64,000 nucleotides of DNA, taken from Rhabdophis nuchalis. Lineage: Eukaryota > Chordata > Lepidosauria > Squamata > Natricidae. The first letter of the stretch is position 1. Every line of letters begins with the position of its first letter. Of this stretch, positions 1 through 11,510 are shown one piece after another. Position numbers and translations under genes: made by a program. Location: positions 65,288,605-65,352,604 of the forward strand of contig CM077643.1 of the NCBI GenBank assembly GCA_039707465.1, given 5' to 3'. Below the pieces are notes generated by a model, which was given only the letters and a program-made list of their open reading frames with translations, had not been told where the DNA came from and did not search any database.

Positions 1-1077
1 GTATACATTTAAGATTTGAGATAAGAATACGCATATTCCAAGCTATAAAAATCTATGCATTTTAAAATTAAAACATCAGATTATGCTGTCAGAAGTAAGG
101 ATAATTGTCTTAATCACTGCCATGTTGCAGTTCTTTTCTATTAGCAAGAAAACGACAAGGATCACTTCCTGCTTAACATTTATTTAAAAGATGTACAGAA
201 CTGCCCAGTTCATATAATTGCAGCTGTTGATGACATACATCAAGTAAAAACTAAACAGACTACATTGTTGAAGAATGTTTACTACGACTTATTATTATTT
301 ATTTATTAAATTTCTATGCTGTCCATCTCAATATCAAGCAGTTTTGGATTTACAGAAATTGAAAGCAGAATGCTCAGCTTGTACTCTACTTCTGTCAAGT
401 TTTGTGAACTTTGGGCTAAGCTGTATATTTTGGTATATGTTTCTGTGAGCTGAGTCAAAGGATAGTAGAACTCGCCATTTGATTGATCAAATTAATTGCC
501 AGAAAATGGCTGTATGGTAGATATTGGAAATTATACTTCAATAGCATCTGGAGATCAGGAGTATCCATGCCTTTTTAAAGATATAACAAAATTAGCAATC
601 TGATTCCCAGTTAAGTTTAGGAATGTAGCCTAAGTGAATTTAAGGAAAATAAGTGTGCAAGAATTATGAGTGAGATAAGGAGATAATAGAAGAGATAATA
701 ATATATGCAGACTGATAGTGGCATAGAAGAAAATAGCTGTTGAGAAAGTGAGATTTTAACTTTAACTTCCCTCATGATTTTGAAAGTGAATGCATGTTTG
801 TGAGCAGTTGTCGTGTGGGAATATGTCCATACAAATGTTTTCATGTATAGCTGTGTGCCTCTGCAGGCAAGCACAGCACCCAACTGAGCAGCTAGCGGTC
901 AACTTCTAGAGTGAAAAAGTTTTAGAGTTGTACATAACCATTTCACAAAACATACAGAGACAGCCAATATCAGCTTCTATAATCATCTTGTATTCCTCGC
1001 AAACCACGCTGTTGCTTTAATGATGTATATTTTGTAAAGAGGAACTTCCATGGGTTGCACAAATTCTTCTTTTACAA
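1..1077. other. no recognisable feature (intron 1)
   Basis: AT-rich sequence without a recognisable repeat, gene or terminal repeat. Presumed intron 1 of TTC7B. Confidence 0.5.
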
Positions 1078-1414
1078 TACAATACAATACAATAGCAGAG
1101 TTGGAAGGGACCTTGGAGGTCTTCTAGTCCAAACCCCTGCCCAGGCAGGAAACCCTATACCATTTCAGACAAATGGCTATCCAACATCTTCTTAAAGACT
1201 TCCAGGGTTGGGGCATTCACAACTTCTGGAAGCAAGCTATTCCACTGGTTAATTGTTCTAACTGTCAGGAAATTTCTTCTCAGTTCTAAGTTGCTTCTCT
1301 CCTTGATTAGTTTCCACCCATTGCTTCTTGCTGTGCCCTTGCTGTTTGGAGAATAGTTTGACTCCCTCTTCTTTGTGGCAGCCTCTGAGATATCGGAAGA
1401 CTGCTATCAAGTCA

Positions 1415-1432
1415 CCCCTAGTCCTTCTTTTC
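1415..1432. repeat. target-site duplication of the HAL1-like element, copy 1
   Basis: CCCCTAGTCCTTCTTTTC, identical to 3432-3449. It is part of the CR1 C-terminal coding region. Confidence 0.9.
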
Positions 1433-3431
1433 TTTTCTTTTTATATTGAAAAAGTTTTATTGGTTTTACATTTTTTAACAGGGTAGGGTAATGGTTACAA
1501 AGAAATTTTGAGAGCATTCACGTCAGAGTCGTCGGACCTTCCGAGACCTCAAAGTACACATTAAAAAAGTTAACATAGAAAACATTTTCCATACCACTAC
1601 AAGATGAAAGCAAGTACATTTACCTAAATTCTCCCTTCCATGCTGTCAGACATTTACAAAAAGTCCGGATAGAAATATTATGCAAAATTGTTCAAGAAAA
1701 ATCAAGGCAAAGTTATTTTTTTGATCTAAGTCTTTTGGCTATTGTATCTTCTTTCTCTCCTCCCTGGCCCCCCGCGGGCGGGGCCGTGGCCCCCTCCGTC
1801 CCCCCTGGATCTTCCCCCAGGGCAGAGGAATGTTTTTTAAGAAAGGCTTCCGCCTCAGCAACTGTTTTAATCCTCACTCTTCCTCCTTCCCAGAACACCA
1901 GCATCCCTTCAGGTGTCATCCACTTGAACCAAATCCCGTGATCAAACAAGGTTTTAGACAAGAAGGAAAATTTCCTTCTTGAATCTCTAATTTTTCTAGG
2001 GATCTGCTTCAAGATAGTGACCGTTTCTCGTTGATAAGTTAAAGGTTTCTCTCTCTGCGCTTTCAGGATCTCCTCTCTGGTTGACCTTCTAACAAATTTC
2101 ACATGTATCTCTCTAGGCACTTCATTCATCCTGGCATATGCAGAATTAATTCTATAGGCTAGGTCAATGTCCCCCCTGATCTCATCCTTAGGTTTTTGTA
2201 AATAGTCTGCTAAAATTGTACTCATAAGATCAGGCAGGCATTCACCAGATTCCTCAAGAACATTCTGAAATCTCAAAAAATATGTCATTCTTTCCATATC
2301 TATCCTAGACACATGCCCATTTATTTCCCCCACCTCATTAGAAACATTTTTAATCTCTCCCTTAGCCCCCTCCAACCCTCCTTCCAATTCTTCATTCTTC
2401 TGTGTATTCTCCAACACTTGCTTCCGGGTATCCAATAGCTCCTTTTTGAAAGTACTATTTTCAGCCCTCTGGGCCTTTATTTCTGATATCAAAGTTTGCA
2501 TAGAGGTTTCAAGAGAAGCCATCCTTTGTTCCAAATTTACAAGTGCTGCTTCTTGTGCCATGGTTAAAAGTTAGAGTCACTGCCACCAAGATGGCGTTTT
2601 CCGGGTGGGGCTGGTGGGGCAGATCAGGAGCTCAGTTCAGTTCAGGGCTGTGAAGTTGCAAACAATTCAGAAACCAAAAGAGACACAATTTCCCAAATCA
2701 GCAAATAGTAATAACGAAGGTATTCCAAAGAAGAGATCACAAATCCATCAAGAGAAATTTTTTTTCAAAAATCCAGAGAGAGTCCTGCTTTCAAAGAGAC
2801 GCTGGAAATTTTCCTTAGTTGAAATAGTCAGGCAGGGACAAAGAGAAGCCACTTCCACCGCCCATCTCAGAGCCAGAGGGAGAGAGTAGCAAAAAAAGAA
2901 TTTTTTTTTTTTACTCAGCCAGACCTAGAAACAATGTTGCAAAAAGTCACATTCCACTTTCCCTTGTTAGAGACCGTCCGGAGTGAAAGTTTCCGCTTTC
3001 TCTTTGCAGAGAAGCCATTTTAACGTGCCGCTTAAATCCGAGGGGTTTTTTTAAAAAAATAAACACCCCCCCTCCCAGTCCGTTCAGCCTGGCTGGCAGC
3101 AGAAAAAAAGTTTTTTAAAAACTCACACTCTCCTCGCAGCTGAAGCCTCGGGAGTCCTTCCGACTGAGCCGATCAGCCCTCCTCATTGTTATGAATGGCG
3201 CCATCTTCCTTAGGCGAAGGGAGAACCCCCCGCTAGCATGTTCTCCCTCACCTGAGCCGCGCCAGGAGCCACTTCCTCCACCGCCGTGGGGGGGGGCGCC
3301 CCCCGACGAGCCGGCCCTACGGGAGACCCTCAAACAAGAGGAGTCTCGCCCCCGTTGGGGGGCAGAAGAAGAAACAAAGCGGCGAGCGAGTGCTAGGCTC
3401 GCCCGTCGCCGCAGGAGCCGGAACCGGAAGG
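1433..3431 (-). mobile_element. HAL1-like (ORF1-only) L1-related retrotransposon
   Basis: A 2.0 kb insertion in the CR1 copy, bounded by a perfect 18-bp duplication CCCCTAGTCCTTCTTTTC (1415-1432 and 3432-3449). Read on -, it has a GC-rich 5' leader of about 870 nt, one open ORF1 (2561-1713), a 3' UTR of about 280 nt with AATAAA near 1460, and a short A-rich tail at 1433-1445. No endonuclease or reverse transcriptase sequence is present between ORF1 and the 3' UTR. This is the structure of half-L1 (HAL1) elements known from mammals, which need an L1 partner for movement. The leader has GC-rich boxes and two GCCATCTT-type (YY1-like) motifs, at about 2589-2600 and 3199-3210. Confidence 0.8.
1713..2561 (-). 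CDS. L1-type ORF1 protein of the HAL1-like element (282 aa)
   Basis: An uninterrupted 282-codon frame starting at MAQEAALVNLEQRM with a good initiation context (accATGg). Residues about 5-90 form a coiled coil rich in E, K and L heptads. An RRM-like domain begins near residue 92 (TYFLRFQNVLEESGE) and a C-terminal domain near 150 carries VPREIHVKFV, ILKQIPRKIRDSRR and FKWMTPEGMLVFWEG. The same order and motifs occur in the ORF1 of the full-length L1 at 34223-35344, but the two proteins are clearly diverged, so this belongs to another L1 lineage. In the family it is an RNA-binding trimer that coats the element RNA. No stop or frameshift is visible. Confidence 0.85.
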   Translation of the reverse strand: MAQEAALVNLEQRMASLETSMQTLISEIKAQRAENSTFKKELLDTRKQVLENTQKNEELEGGLEGAKGEIKNVSNEVGEINGHVSRIDMERMTYFLRFQNVLEESGECLPDLMSTILADYLQKPKDEIRGDIDLAYRINSAYARMNEVPREIHVKFVRRSTREEILKAQREKPLTYQRETVTILKQIPRKIRDSRRKFSFLSKTLFDHGIWFKWMTPEGMLVFWEGGRVRIKTVAEAEAFLKKHSSALGEDPGGTEGATAPPAGGQGGEKEDTIAKRLRSKK

Positions 3432-3449
3432 CCCCTAGTCCTTCTTTTC
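3432..3449. repeat. target-site duplication of the HAL1-like element, copy 2
   Basis: CCCCTAGTCCTTCTTTTC, identical to 1415-1432. It marks the 5' end of the inserted element. Confidence 0.9.
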
Positions 3450-5313
3450 GTTAAACTAGACATACCCAGTTCTTGCAACCGTTCCTCATATGTTTTAGCC
3501 TCCAGTCCCCTAATCATCTTTGTTGCTCTTCTCTGCACTCTTTCGAGAGTCTCCACATCTTTTCTACATTGTGGCGACCAAAACTTGAATGCAGTATTCC
3601 AAGTGTGGCCTTACTAAGGCATTATAAAGTGGGATTAACACTTCACGTGATCTTGATTCTGTCCCTCTGTTTATGCAGCCTAGAACTGTATTGGCTTTTT
3701 TGGCAGCTGCTGCGCACTGCTGGCTCATATTTAAATGGTTGTCCACTAGGATTCCAAGATCCCTCTCACAGTTGCTACTATTGAGCAAGGTACCACCTAT
3801 ACTGTCCCTGTGCATTTCGTTTTTCTTGCCTAAATGTAGAACCTTACTTTTTTTACCATTGAATTTCATTTTGTTAGATAGTGCCCAATGTTCAAGTTTG
3901 TCAAGATCCTTCTGTATCTTAAGCCTATCTTCTGGAGTGTTGGCTATTCCTGCCAACTTGGTGTCGTCTGCAAATTTGATGAGTTCCCCATTTATCCCCT
4001 CATCCAAATCATTGATGAAGATGTTGAAGAGTACTGGGCCTAAAACACAGCCTTGTCGTACTCCACTGCATACTTCCCTCCATGTAGATGCAGTTCCATT
4101 GAGGACTACACATGAGTGCAGTTGGTCAGCCAGTTGAGAATCCATCTGGTGGTGATGCTGTCTAACCTGCATTTTTCTACTTTATCTAATAGTAGGTTAT
4201 GGTCTACTTTATCAAATACCTTGCTGAAGTCCAAGTAAATTATATCAACAGCATTCCTCTGGTCCACTAATTTTGTCACTTTGTCAAAGAATGCAATAAG
4301 ATTAGTCTGGCATGATCTGTTTTTGACAAAACCATGTTGGGTTTTGGCTATTACTTTGTTTACTTCTAGGTGTTCGCTAATTCGTTGCTTAATTATCTTT
4401 TCCAGAGTATTCCCTGGTATTGAGGTCAGGCTGATGGGTCTATAGTTTCCTGGATCTATTTTTTTCCCCTTTTTTGAAGATGGGAACCACATTAGCTGTT
4501 TTCCAGTCTTCTGGCAGTTCCCCGGTGCTCCAGGATCTCTGAAAGATATAGTTCAGTGGTTCCGAGATCTCGTCTGCCATTTGCTTCAGAACCCTGGGGT
4601 GTAATCCATCCGGTCCTGGTGATTTGAACTCATCTAGGGCAGACGGATGCTCGCTTACCATTTTCTTCCCTATTTCAACTTGTGTTCCTAATCTGATTTT
4701 TGTGGTGCTGTTTTTGGTTGGCTGGACTGTTTTTTTCCCTTTGTGTAAAGAGAGATGCAAAAAATGAGTTAAATAGTTCTGCTTTCTCCCTGTTGCTTGT
4801 CATTTTCTTGCCATTTTCTCCCAGCAGACCACCAATTGTTTCCTTAACTTTTTTCTTGTTTTTAACATGTTGGAAGAAGCTTTTTTTGTTATTTTTTACA
4901 TTTGTGGCAAGCCTTTCTTCATTGTGAGCCTTAGCTTTCCTCACTTCATCTTTACAGGCTCGGGCTATTTGCTGATATTTTGCCTTAGTTATGTCCATAC
5001 CGTCTTTCCACTTTTTATATTTATCCTTTTTGTCTTTCAATTTGTCAGAGAGTTCTTTATGCAGCCATGATGGTTTCTTTTGGGAGCTGTTATTTTTCTT
5101 CTTCATTGGTATTGTGCTAGACTGGGCTTTTATAATCTCATTTGAAGGCTTTGAGTTTCCCTAATATTTATGGATTTGACATTACTATGGATTATAATGC
5201 ACAGTAGCTGGATTTGCAGAGCATTTCCCATTTTTATGAAGATGTTTATGTCTTTGTATTTTTGAAAAAGTTGAGAAAGACATGAAGAATCTCCTAGTTA
5301 GACATTTCATTTT

Positions 5314-5641
5314 GGAGTGGCGCAATGGCTCAGCCATTAAAGACGCTAAGCTTTTCAGCTAGAGAGCTGACAACCGGGGTTCAAGACCTGAGCTCCATGC
5401 AATGGGGTGAGCTCCCATTACTTGCCCCAGCTTCTGCCCACCTATCAGTTCAAAAGCATGCAGATTCAAGTAGATTAATAAATACCACTCCAGTGGGAAG
5501 GTAACAGCGTTACATGCTGGCCACATGACCACAGAAATTGTCTTCGGATAATGCTGGCTCCCTCGGCAATGAAACGTAGATGAGCACCATGCCATAGAGT
5601 CAGACATGACTGACAGGGAAACTTTTACCTTTTTACCTTGG
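5314..5641 (+). mobile_element. Sauria-type tRNA-derived SINE
   Basis: A pol III A box (tggcgcaatggctc) is followed by a B box (ggttcaagacc at about 5379). The body has the usual conserved pieces (gaaggtaacagcgtt, ctggccacatgacc, agagtcagacatgactg) and the tail is ttttaccttttta. It is flanked by tttcatttt at 5305-5313 and 5642-5650. The BovB-like tail suggests mobilisation by BovB. Confidence 0.85.
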
Positions 5642-5788
5642 TTTCATTTTAAATAGTTCGTCAAGATGTGCAAGAAATTTCTCTGGTAAGAAATGCACCA
5701 AATTAAGAAATAAGCATATGTGAAATGTACTAAAGTTTATTTCAATATAAGCCATCCATAATTTTCAGATGTTGGTATAAATCGGTAT

Positions 5789-6142
5789 GGTAAAGGTTTT
5801 CCTGACACATGTGCCAGTCGTTCCTGGCTAAGGGGCGGTGCTCATCTCCGTTTCAAAACTGAAGAGCCAGCACTATCCGAAGACGTCTCCGTAGTCATGT
5901 GGCCAGCATGACTAAATGCCAAAGGCAAATGGAACGCTGTTACCTTCCCACCAAAGATGGTTTCTATTTTTGGGATTTGCTTTCGAACTGCTAGGTTGGC
6001 AAAAGCTGGGACAAGTAATGGGAGCTCTCTCTGTTACACAGCGTTAGGGATTCAAACTGCCAAACTGCCGACCTTTCTGTTCGACAAGCTTAGGGTCTTA
6101 GCCACTCAGCCATCGTGTCCCCTAAGAGCCACTGCATCTCCT
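5789..6142 (-). mobile_element. Sauria-type tRNA-derived SINE, inverted
   Basis: Same family as the copy at 5314, in the opposite orientation. The B-box complement is ggattcaaactgcc and the A-box complement is gccactcagccatcg. It is flanked by a perfect 13-bp duplication tataaatcggtat (5776-5788 and 6143-6155). Confidence 0.87.
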
Positions 6143-6227
6143 TATAAATCGGTATAATGGTTTAAAAAAGAATAAAAAGAAGTTGATATTGTTAATAGTG
6201 ATGATAATACTTCAAATTCAGAAAGTG

Positions 6228-6302
6228 AGATATTTTTTTTAAAATTCAAATTTATACCCCGCACCTTCTCCAAAAAGGACCCAGGGCGGCGACCCAGGGC
6301 GA
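6228..6302 (-). repeat. L2 LINE 3'-tail fragment
   Basis: Antisense copy of the L2 end that recurs across the window (tataccccgcaccttctcc, then gacccagggcggcg). Confidence 0.65.
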
Positions 6303-7975
6303 GATTGTTAGATAATATATCACTTACCATAATGTGTGCCCTGAGCTTTATCTCTCCTTTTCTAAAAATGTTAAAACATGTAAAGGTTTATTTAAAAAAT
6401 GTGAAATGTAGTGAACAACTGAAAATGAAATCTAGCTATAAACAAGAGATTATAACACACAGCAAATTTATTCAGAAGGTCTGGGATTATTTTGAATCAG
6501 TACAAATGTAATATCCGCCAATTATACTAATTCAGCCAATTATTAAGAAATACAGTACATTGATTAATATTGAAAGATTTAGGCTGTAACTATTCCACTA
6601 GTTTTTAAATCTTGCATAAGTGAACCATCCAAGAATTCCTTCATTGAAAAACTTTATGTTGAAAAAAAGAATAAACTGTGATAAAGGTTTCCATGATTTG
6701 CCATCGAATAATTAGCAATTTCCATGCTATATTCATGCTGCCTCCATGCTCTCTCCTCCAGCATGAGGCTCTTCTTTACTTTATTTACTTCGCTCTTTAA
6801 AAAAGAAAAATACTGAATGTCATACAAGATAAACAACACAAGATGTGAATTCGTGAGCATTCCTAATTGTGTGATGTGGTAGGTTGGATGTTAATATCCT
6901 TTGGATTAGTGAGTTATGTCAAACTGCCCATTATCAGCAGGACTGCTGGTAATGGTTTTTCAAAAGCTTTTCGATCATCCATGATTCTCATAACTAAAGG
7001 GTTTAAAGGATTTTAGCTTGTTAGAAATCATCTGAAATTCCACATTTCTCCTCTAGCAGAACACTCTGAGGTATTCCACCATTGCCCTTTGGCTACCTCC
7101 ACCCCACCCCGTATACTTTTAATTAAGCTTTCTTATTTCTATTTTGAAGTAAAGGAGATGCATTGAACTGTAATAGAGTGTAGTATGTTTAAAAACTACA
7201 CTGATTGTAGTAAAGTAGAATGAATATTAAAGGCAAACAGTTTTAAATATATGCATTTGAATTTCAGACTTATATATACTGTATATTTGTTTTATTTATG
7301 AAACTAAATTTGTACAATATCCGCAGTTTGTTATTACTGGCATGCATGTCTTTCCCTAATCTAATTTGACATATCTAAAAATTGCTAAGATTGAAAAACA
7401 CTGATTTATATGATACGTTGGATGGATTTCACCCAGATGATTACATTGTTCATTTTTATTCTTAATTATATAGCTTTATGAGTAGAATTGATTATACACA
7501 TCAGTTTTTCCACTCTGGAAAACTGTACATTACTTGATTATTATGTAATGTAGTATTAGGTCAACTATTTCTCAAATCAACATACATGTACATTATCTGA
7601 AGTCAGCATTTTGATGGCAGATGGTGATAAAGGAATTCATTACTAAACGAAGGAGGAGAGGAGACGTCTTAAGAAAACATTTGTGTAATATTAAATTAAT
7701 GTAAATCAGGTCTTGTGTAGCCCAGAGTGGAACTGATTATATAAATCTTTACTTTAATGGCATATGTTCATTCTTTAGTAATTAGAAGTATTAAGATAAT
7801 AGGTTATGCTTCAGTTAAATAGCATCATTATCGATAACGCCTTCTAACATACAGATGCAACTAACTGTAGAGAAATATACAGTTGCTCTTGAGAAAGAAG
7901 TGGGAAAGCTAAAGGGTGCCAGTGAATAAATAATAATGCAAAGAAGCTCAAACAAAGATAATTGTTTTCAGTACA
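6303..7975. other. no recognisable feature (intron 1)
   Basis: AT-rich, no terminal repeats, protein motifs or RNA gene recognised. Confidence 0.45.
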
Positions 7976-8440
7976 GTATAGATGTCAAAATCCAAATTTC
8001 CTAAGAAGATATTCCCTACTTACAAAAATATCTGGCATTAGAAGATGAAATTAGATCATTATCAAGTCAGAAGGCTATAGGAATTTATGGAATTTCTACA
8101 GAGATATGGCCAGCAACAGACAAAAAATCAGTAAAGTTTCAAACGAAGCTATGCCAGCAAAAATGGAAAAAAATACAATAGCCAACAGATTGGGAGAGGT
8201 CACTCTACTTACCAATACCAAAGAAAAGAGACTTAAGAGACTCATATAATAGCCTTTCACACTCTAGAAAAGGAACATTTAGGATTATCCAACAGATTAG
8301 AGCCCTACATGGAAATGGAGATCTTTTGAAGCTGACTTTAGAAAAGCCTGAATACATTATTATGGATGCCTGCTGGATAATTGAGAAAGCCAAAGAATAC
8401 CAGAAAGAAGTTAGATGTGCTTCATTGGTTAGAGAAAAGA
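7976..8440 (+). pseudogene. RTE-type LINE reverse transcriptase remnant
   Basis: Broken frames still show RTE/BovB-like RT pieces: a block resembling WPTDWERSLYLPIPKKRDLRD (8180-8240), a region like IQQIRALHGNGD, and LDNxEKAKEYQKEVRCASL near 8380-8435. Several stops and frameshifts are present, so it is not coding. Confidence 0.55.
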
Positions 8441-8684
8441 GAGTCATCGCATTTTTACGACTATTTTTATGGCAATCATTAAGTGAACACTGAGTTTGTA
8501 AAGTGAATGCCAAAGTTGTTAAACAAATGCCAGTGTCATTAAGCAAACTCATTGTTTGCTATAGGGCAGTTTTTGCCAGAAACCAAAAGTAAATGTTGGC
8601 CTCTGGCAAAACCACTGTAAATCATGGCCGTTGCAAATGTTTGTAAATATGGGCTGGTTGCTGAGTGCCCAAAATGCATTCATG

Positions 8685-8772
8685 CGACTGTGGGAGGGGT
8701 AGTCCCTTCGGGGAGAGGGGGCGGTTTATAAATATAAATATAATAAATTATTATTATTAATTATTATTATTA
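8685..8772 (+). repeat. L2 LINE 3' tail with ATT run
   Basis: The sequence cccttcggggagaggggg is followed by cggtttataaatataaata and a degenerate ATT run. This is the same 3' end seen at 11380, 48560 and 63895. Confidence 0.75.
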
Positions 8773-9935
8773 CACGTTGGAATTTCAAATCTGGGTTCTA
8801 ATAGTTTTTTCAGACCCCGCTGCAACTTTGAACGGTCAATGAAGGACTGGTTATAAGTCAAGGTCTTACCTATATTAGCAATAAAGAAACCCAGAAGTCA
8901 AGAAATGTGCTGTAATTTAGCACTTAGTAGAGTAGCAGTGAAGGTCTTGGAAAAGATAAATGTGACAAAGATCAGAACTGTACAGACATTGTTTTTTCAT
9001 GTGAAAATATTAAAACAAAACTTGGATTTTGAAGAAGCACCCTTGAAAAATGATGGATGCTTTTGAATTCTAGGGGAATATTCATGAGAATACCATGAAT
9101 AGCCATAAAAACAAATAAAAAGATCATTAAACTAATCAAGCTCATGTGTCACAATTTAAAAACATTTACAAAAAAAACATGACACCAGAGAAATGGTTTA
9201 AAATATATAAAGATACTTCTAAACACTGTTGAAAAGGTGAAAAACATGAAGGGATCAGTCAGTCATAGTGGACTTGAAATGAAAAGATACTGGGTACAAA
9301 TACATCATTATGATGCAGAGAGCTAGCATACGGTGAAACCAAAACCTTTGTTATTAGGACATACTCAAGTAGGAGAGTCTTATAGTTGGTTTTATATATG
9401 GTAACTGCAGTGTGGTCATCATATGCACAAAGGCAAACAATAGAAGCACCATAATGGAGAAATGGATTGTGAAGATGACTTATTTTGCAAAAAATGTCTA
9501 AATTAACTTGTTTGATTAAGAAGGGAACTACAATTTTATAAAAGACTTGGAACCTTTTATAGAATTTTTGCTGAAAATGGGTAAAGATTAACTGCTGATT
9601 TCAGGATTTAGTTATGATATGTAAAATAAAAGGTTGAAGATGGTAATTTCTATGTTTGTAACCAAACAAAATTGAAAGCCACTTCTTTAGGTATCTTCCT
9701 TTTATTTTTGCTTTTTCTTCACTTTTCTATTTCTTCTTCTAAGTTTCTGTTAATTTTTAAAAACTTTATAAAATATTCTTTTAATAATTTAAAAAAAATC
9801 AACCTGGAATTCTCTTTGGAGGCACAAATCATCAAGCTCAACTTATAATTTAAGCACACTATGCAAATATCTACCTCTGGAGAAATCTGTAATGCTTGGA
9901 AAAGATATGAGGTTGGCCGTCATTTTTATAGCAAT
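8773..9935 (+). pseudogene. RTE-type LINE remnant, C-terminal region
   Basis: Scattered pieces resemble the end of RTE-like ORFs: a stretch like AVKVLEKINVTKIRT (8935-8990), a DAFEF/LW-like block near 9050-9070, and SLEKSVMLGKD with flanking sequence at 9870-9915. It probably belongs to the same insertion as 7976-8440. Heavily mutated. Confidence 0.45.
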
Positions 9936-10013
9936 AATGCACCATTGAAAACCCTAATCAAACTATTTATTAGCATATTAAAGTCATGGATTTATTCTTA
10001 CAGATAGTCCTCA

Positions 10014-10260
10014 ACTTAGCAGCTGGTCAAAGTTATGAGAGCCTAGCCCCCTCCCCCAAATATATTTATGACCTAGTTCTGAAGTTCTGATGGTTGCCCT
10101 CTTCCACAGTTATACAACTGCATTTTAGGTGCTTGGCAGTTGGCTGTAATTGACAGTGTTTTTGTTGTCAATTGCAGCCAACTGCCAAGCACTCAAAATG
10201 CCTTTATTTCCAGTTTTTGCAAAAATGCCCCATAGCAAATGAGGACTACTATAAGTCTGT
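10014..10260. mobile_element. foldback DNA-transposon relic with strong hairpin
   Basis: The ends resemble the agTCCTCaacttag / gaGGACTactataag arrangement of the TA-flanked element at 56844-57229. The centre is an inverted repeat: 10131-10155 pairs with 10166-10190 (25 nt, one mismatch, 10-nt loop). Confidence 0.5.
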
Positions 10261-11279
10261 TTCCCATAATTAAATTTTATCTAGATAATTCATTGAATCA
10301 TATCTGTGCAGTACCACATTGATGCAAATTACTCCTTTCTAGTTGTAACAATTACTCTTTCTAGGCCAGAATTGCACTTCCTTCCTTCAGTATTTTTTAT
10401 ATATACATCTATGTCATTGTATGTATTTTGCTTGTCACTTATTTTGTTTTCTTCTTATAAACAAATTGTTGTGTTGCAGCATAAAAGTAGACATATTTAA
10501 GTTAGAAGTATCTGTTATTTATATTTGGAATATGCAGTGGCTGAATATCCAATGTTGACTATATGACCCTATTGTTAGATTTATAGAAGTGTAAACAGGA
10601 AGTGTGTCACTGCCACTGGAACTTTTTAGGAACTGATAAAATTTGAATGTTGGCAGGTTCTTGAATTTTTCAAGGAGTGATGCTACTATTAGAAGCCTCC
10701 TTAACTTACTGGCTTCCTGTGCTGCAAACAATAGATTTAGAAAGGCTTGTGAAAGAACTGTTCAGTAGTTACGTAGGAATTACTTTTTTCTAAAGTGGTG
10801 TGAGTATGTTCATGACTGATGGACTGAATTTTTTTTTCAAACAAATAAATAATGAAATATTAATAACTCTTACAAGTCTTGAGTTGTGTTCTATAAAAGC
10901 CTATCTGGTGTATTTTCAATAATGGTATTTGTGACTTAAAAAATAGATTAGTTTTGAACTGCAGTTGTTCAAAATTACATTCACTTTGAATGTACTTTGT
11001 GGAAAAGTCACATGAACATTTTTTGCCTTTCTAATTGGTTGAAAACAAGAATGCTTTCAAAGATAATGAAAATACCTCCTGTCAAATCTCACCTTTAAAC
11101 AGACTCAAAATAGTCCATGGTTTGAAAAGGAGAAATAACCATTTTTCAGTGTTATTGCTAATGATATATTATAGAACTCCACTCTTTTTAAAAAATTATT
11201 TTAGCATTTCTGTGATATAGATTGTAGTGTAAAGTAAAATTGATTTTTAGCAACCATTGTACGATTCATCTGTGAATAG
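10261..11279. other. no recognisable feature (intron 1)
   Basis: AT-rich sequence with no repeat or gene recognised. Confidence 0.45.
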
Positions 11280-11432
11280 CTGCTTATATATTTATATATT
11301 TTTATATTTTTTATATATATATATTTTTATATTTTTTATATATATTTTATATATATATTTTTAATTGTTTTTATTCTACTTGTGCACCGCCCCGAGTCCC
11401 CATGGGGAGAGGGAGCAGTTTATAAGTATTAA

Positions 11433-11433
<1 letters not shown>
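11280..11433 (+). repeat. L2 LINE 3' tail preceded by TA-rich run
   Basis: TATATTTT-type low complexity (11283-11362) leads to the L2 end cttgtgcaccgccccgagtc and gggagcagtttataagt. Confidence 0.75.

Positions 11434-11510
<77 letters not shown>
11434..11510. repeat. (ATT)n microsatellite
   Basis: About 25 uninterrupted ATT units directly after the L2 tail, a probable expansion of the L2 3' end. Confidence 0.95.

Larger units (their letters stand above)
1078..5160 (-). pseudogene. CR1-type non-LTR retrotransposon, 5'-truncated, frameshifted, interrupted
   Basis: The 3' end (lowest coordinates) has the classical CR1 terminal sequence, seen on + as gagttggaagggaccttgg and tctagtccaaacc, next to a short AATAC pentamer run at 1078-1095. 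The reverse transcriptase reads on - in four overlapping frames: 5106-4675, 4760-4440, 4492-4106 and 4172-3564. Recognisable motifs are KSPGPDGLHPRVL, NYRPISLTSIPGN, IIYLDFSKVFDKVDHNLLL, GVRQGCVLGPVLFNI and the catalytic FADDTKL at about 3990. The C-terminal [16 protein letters not shown] block (about 3550-3510) is typical of CR1. Frame changes near 4700, 4480 and 4140 show it is dead. The copy is split at 1433-3431 by an ORF1-only element; after removal of the insert the CR1 frame continues across the junction (1432/3450). Confidence 0.9.

Noticed and set aside
5314..5400. Possible functional tRNA gene
   Set aside because: The A and B boxes belong to a SINE head. The cloverleaf is not intact and a SINE body and flanking duplications follow.
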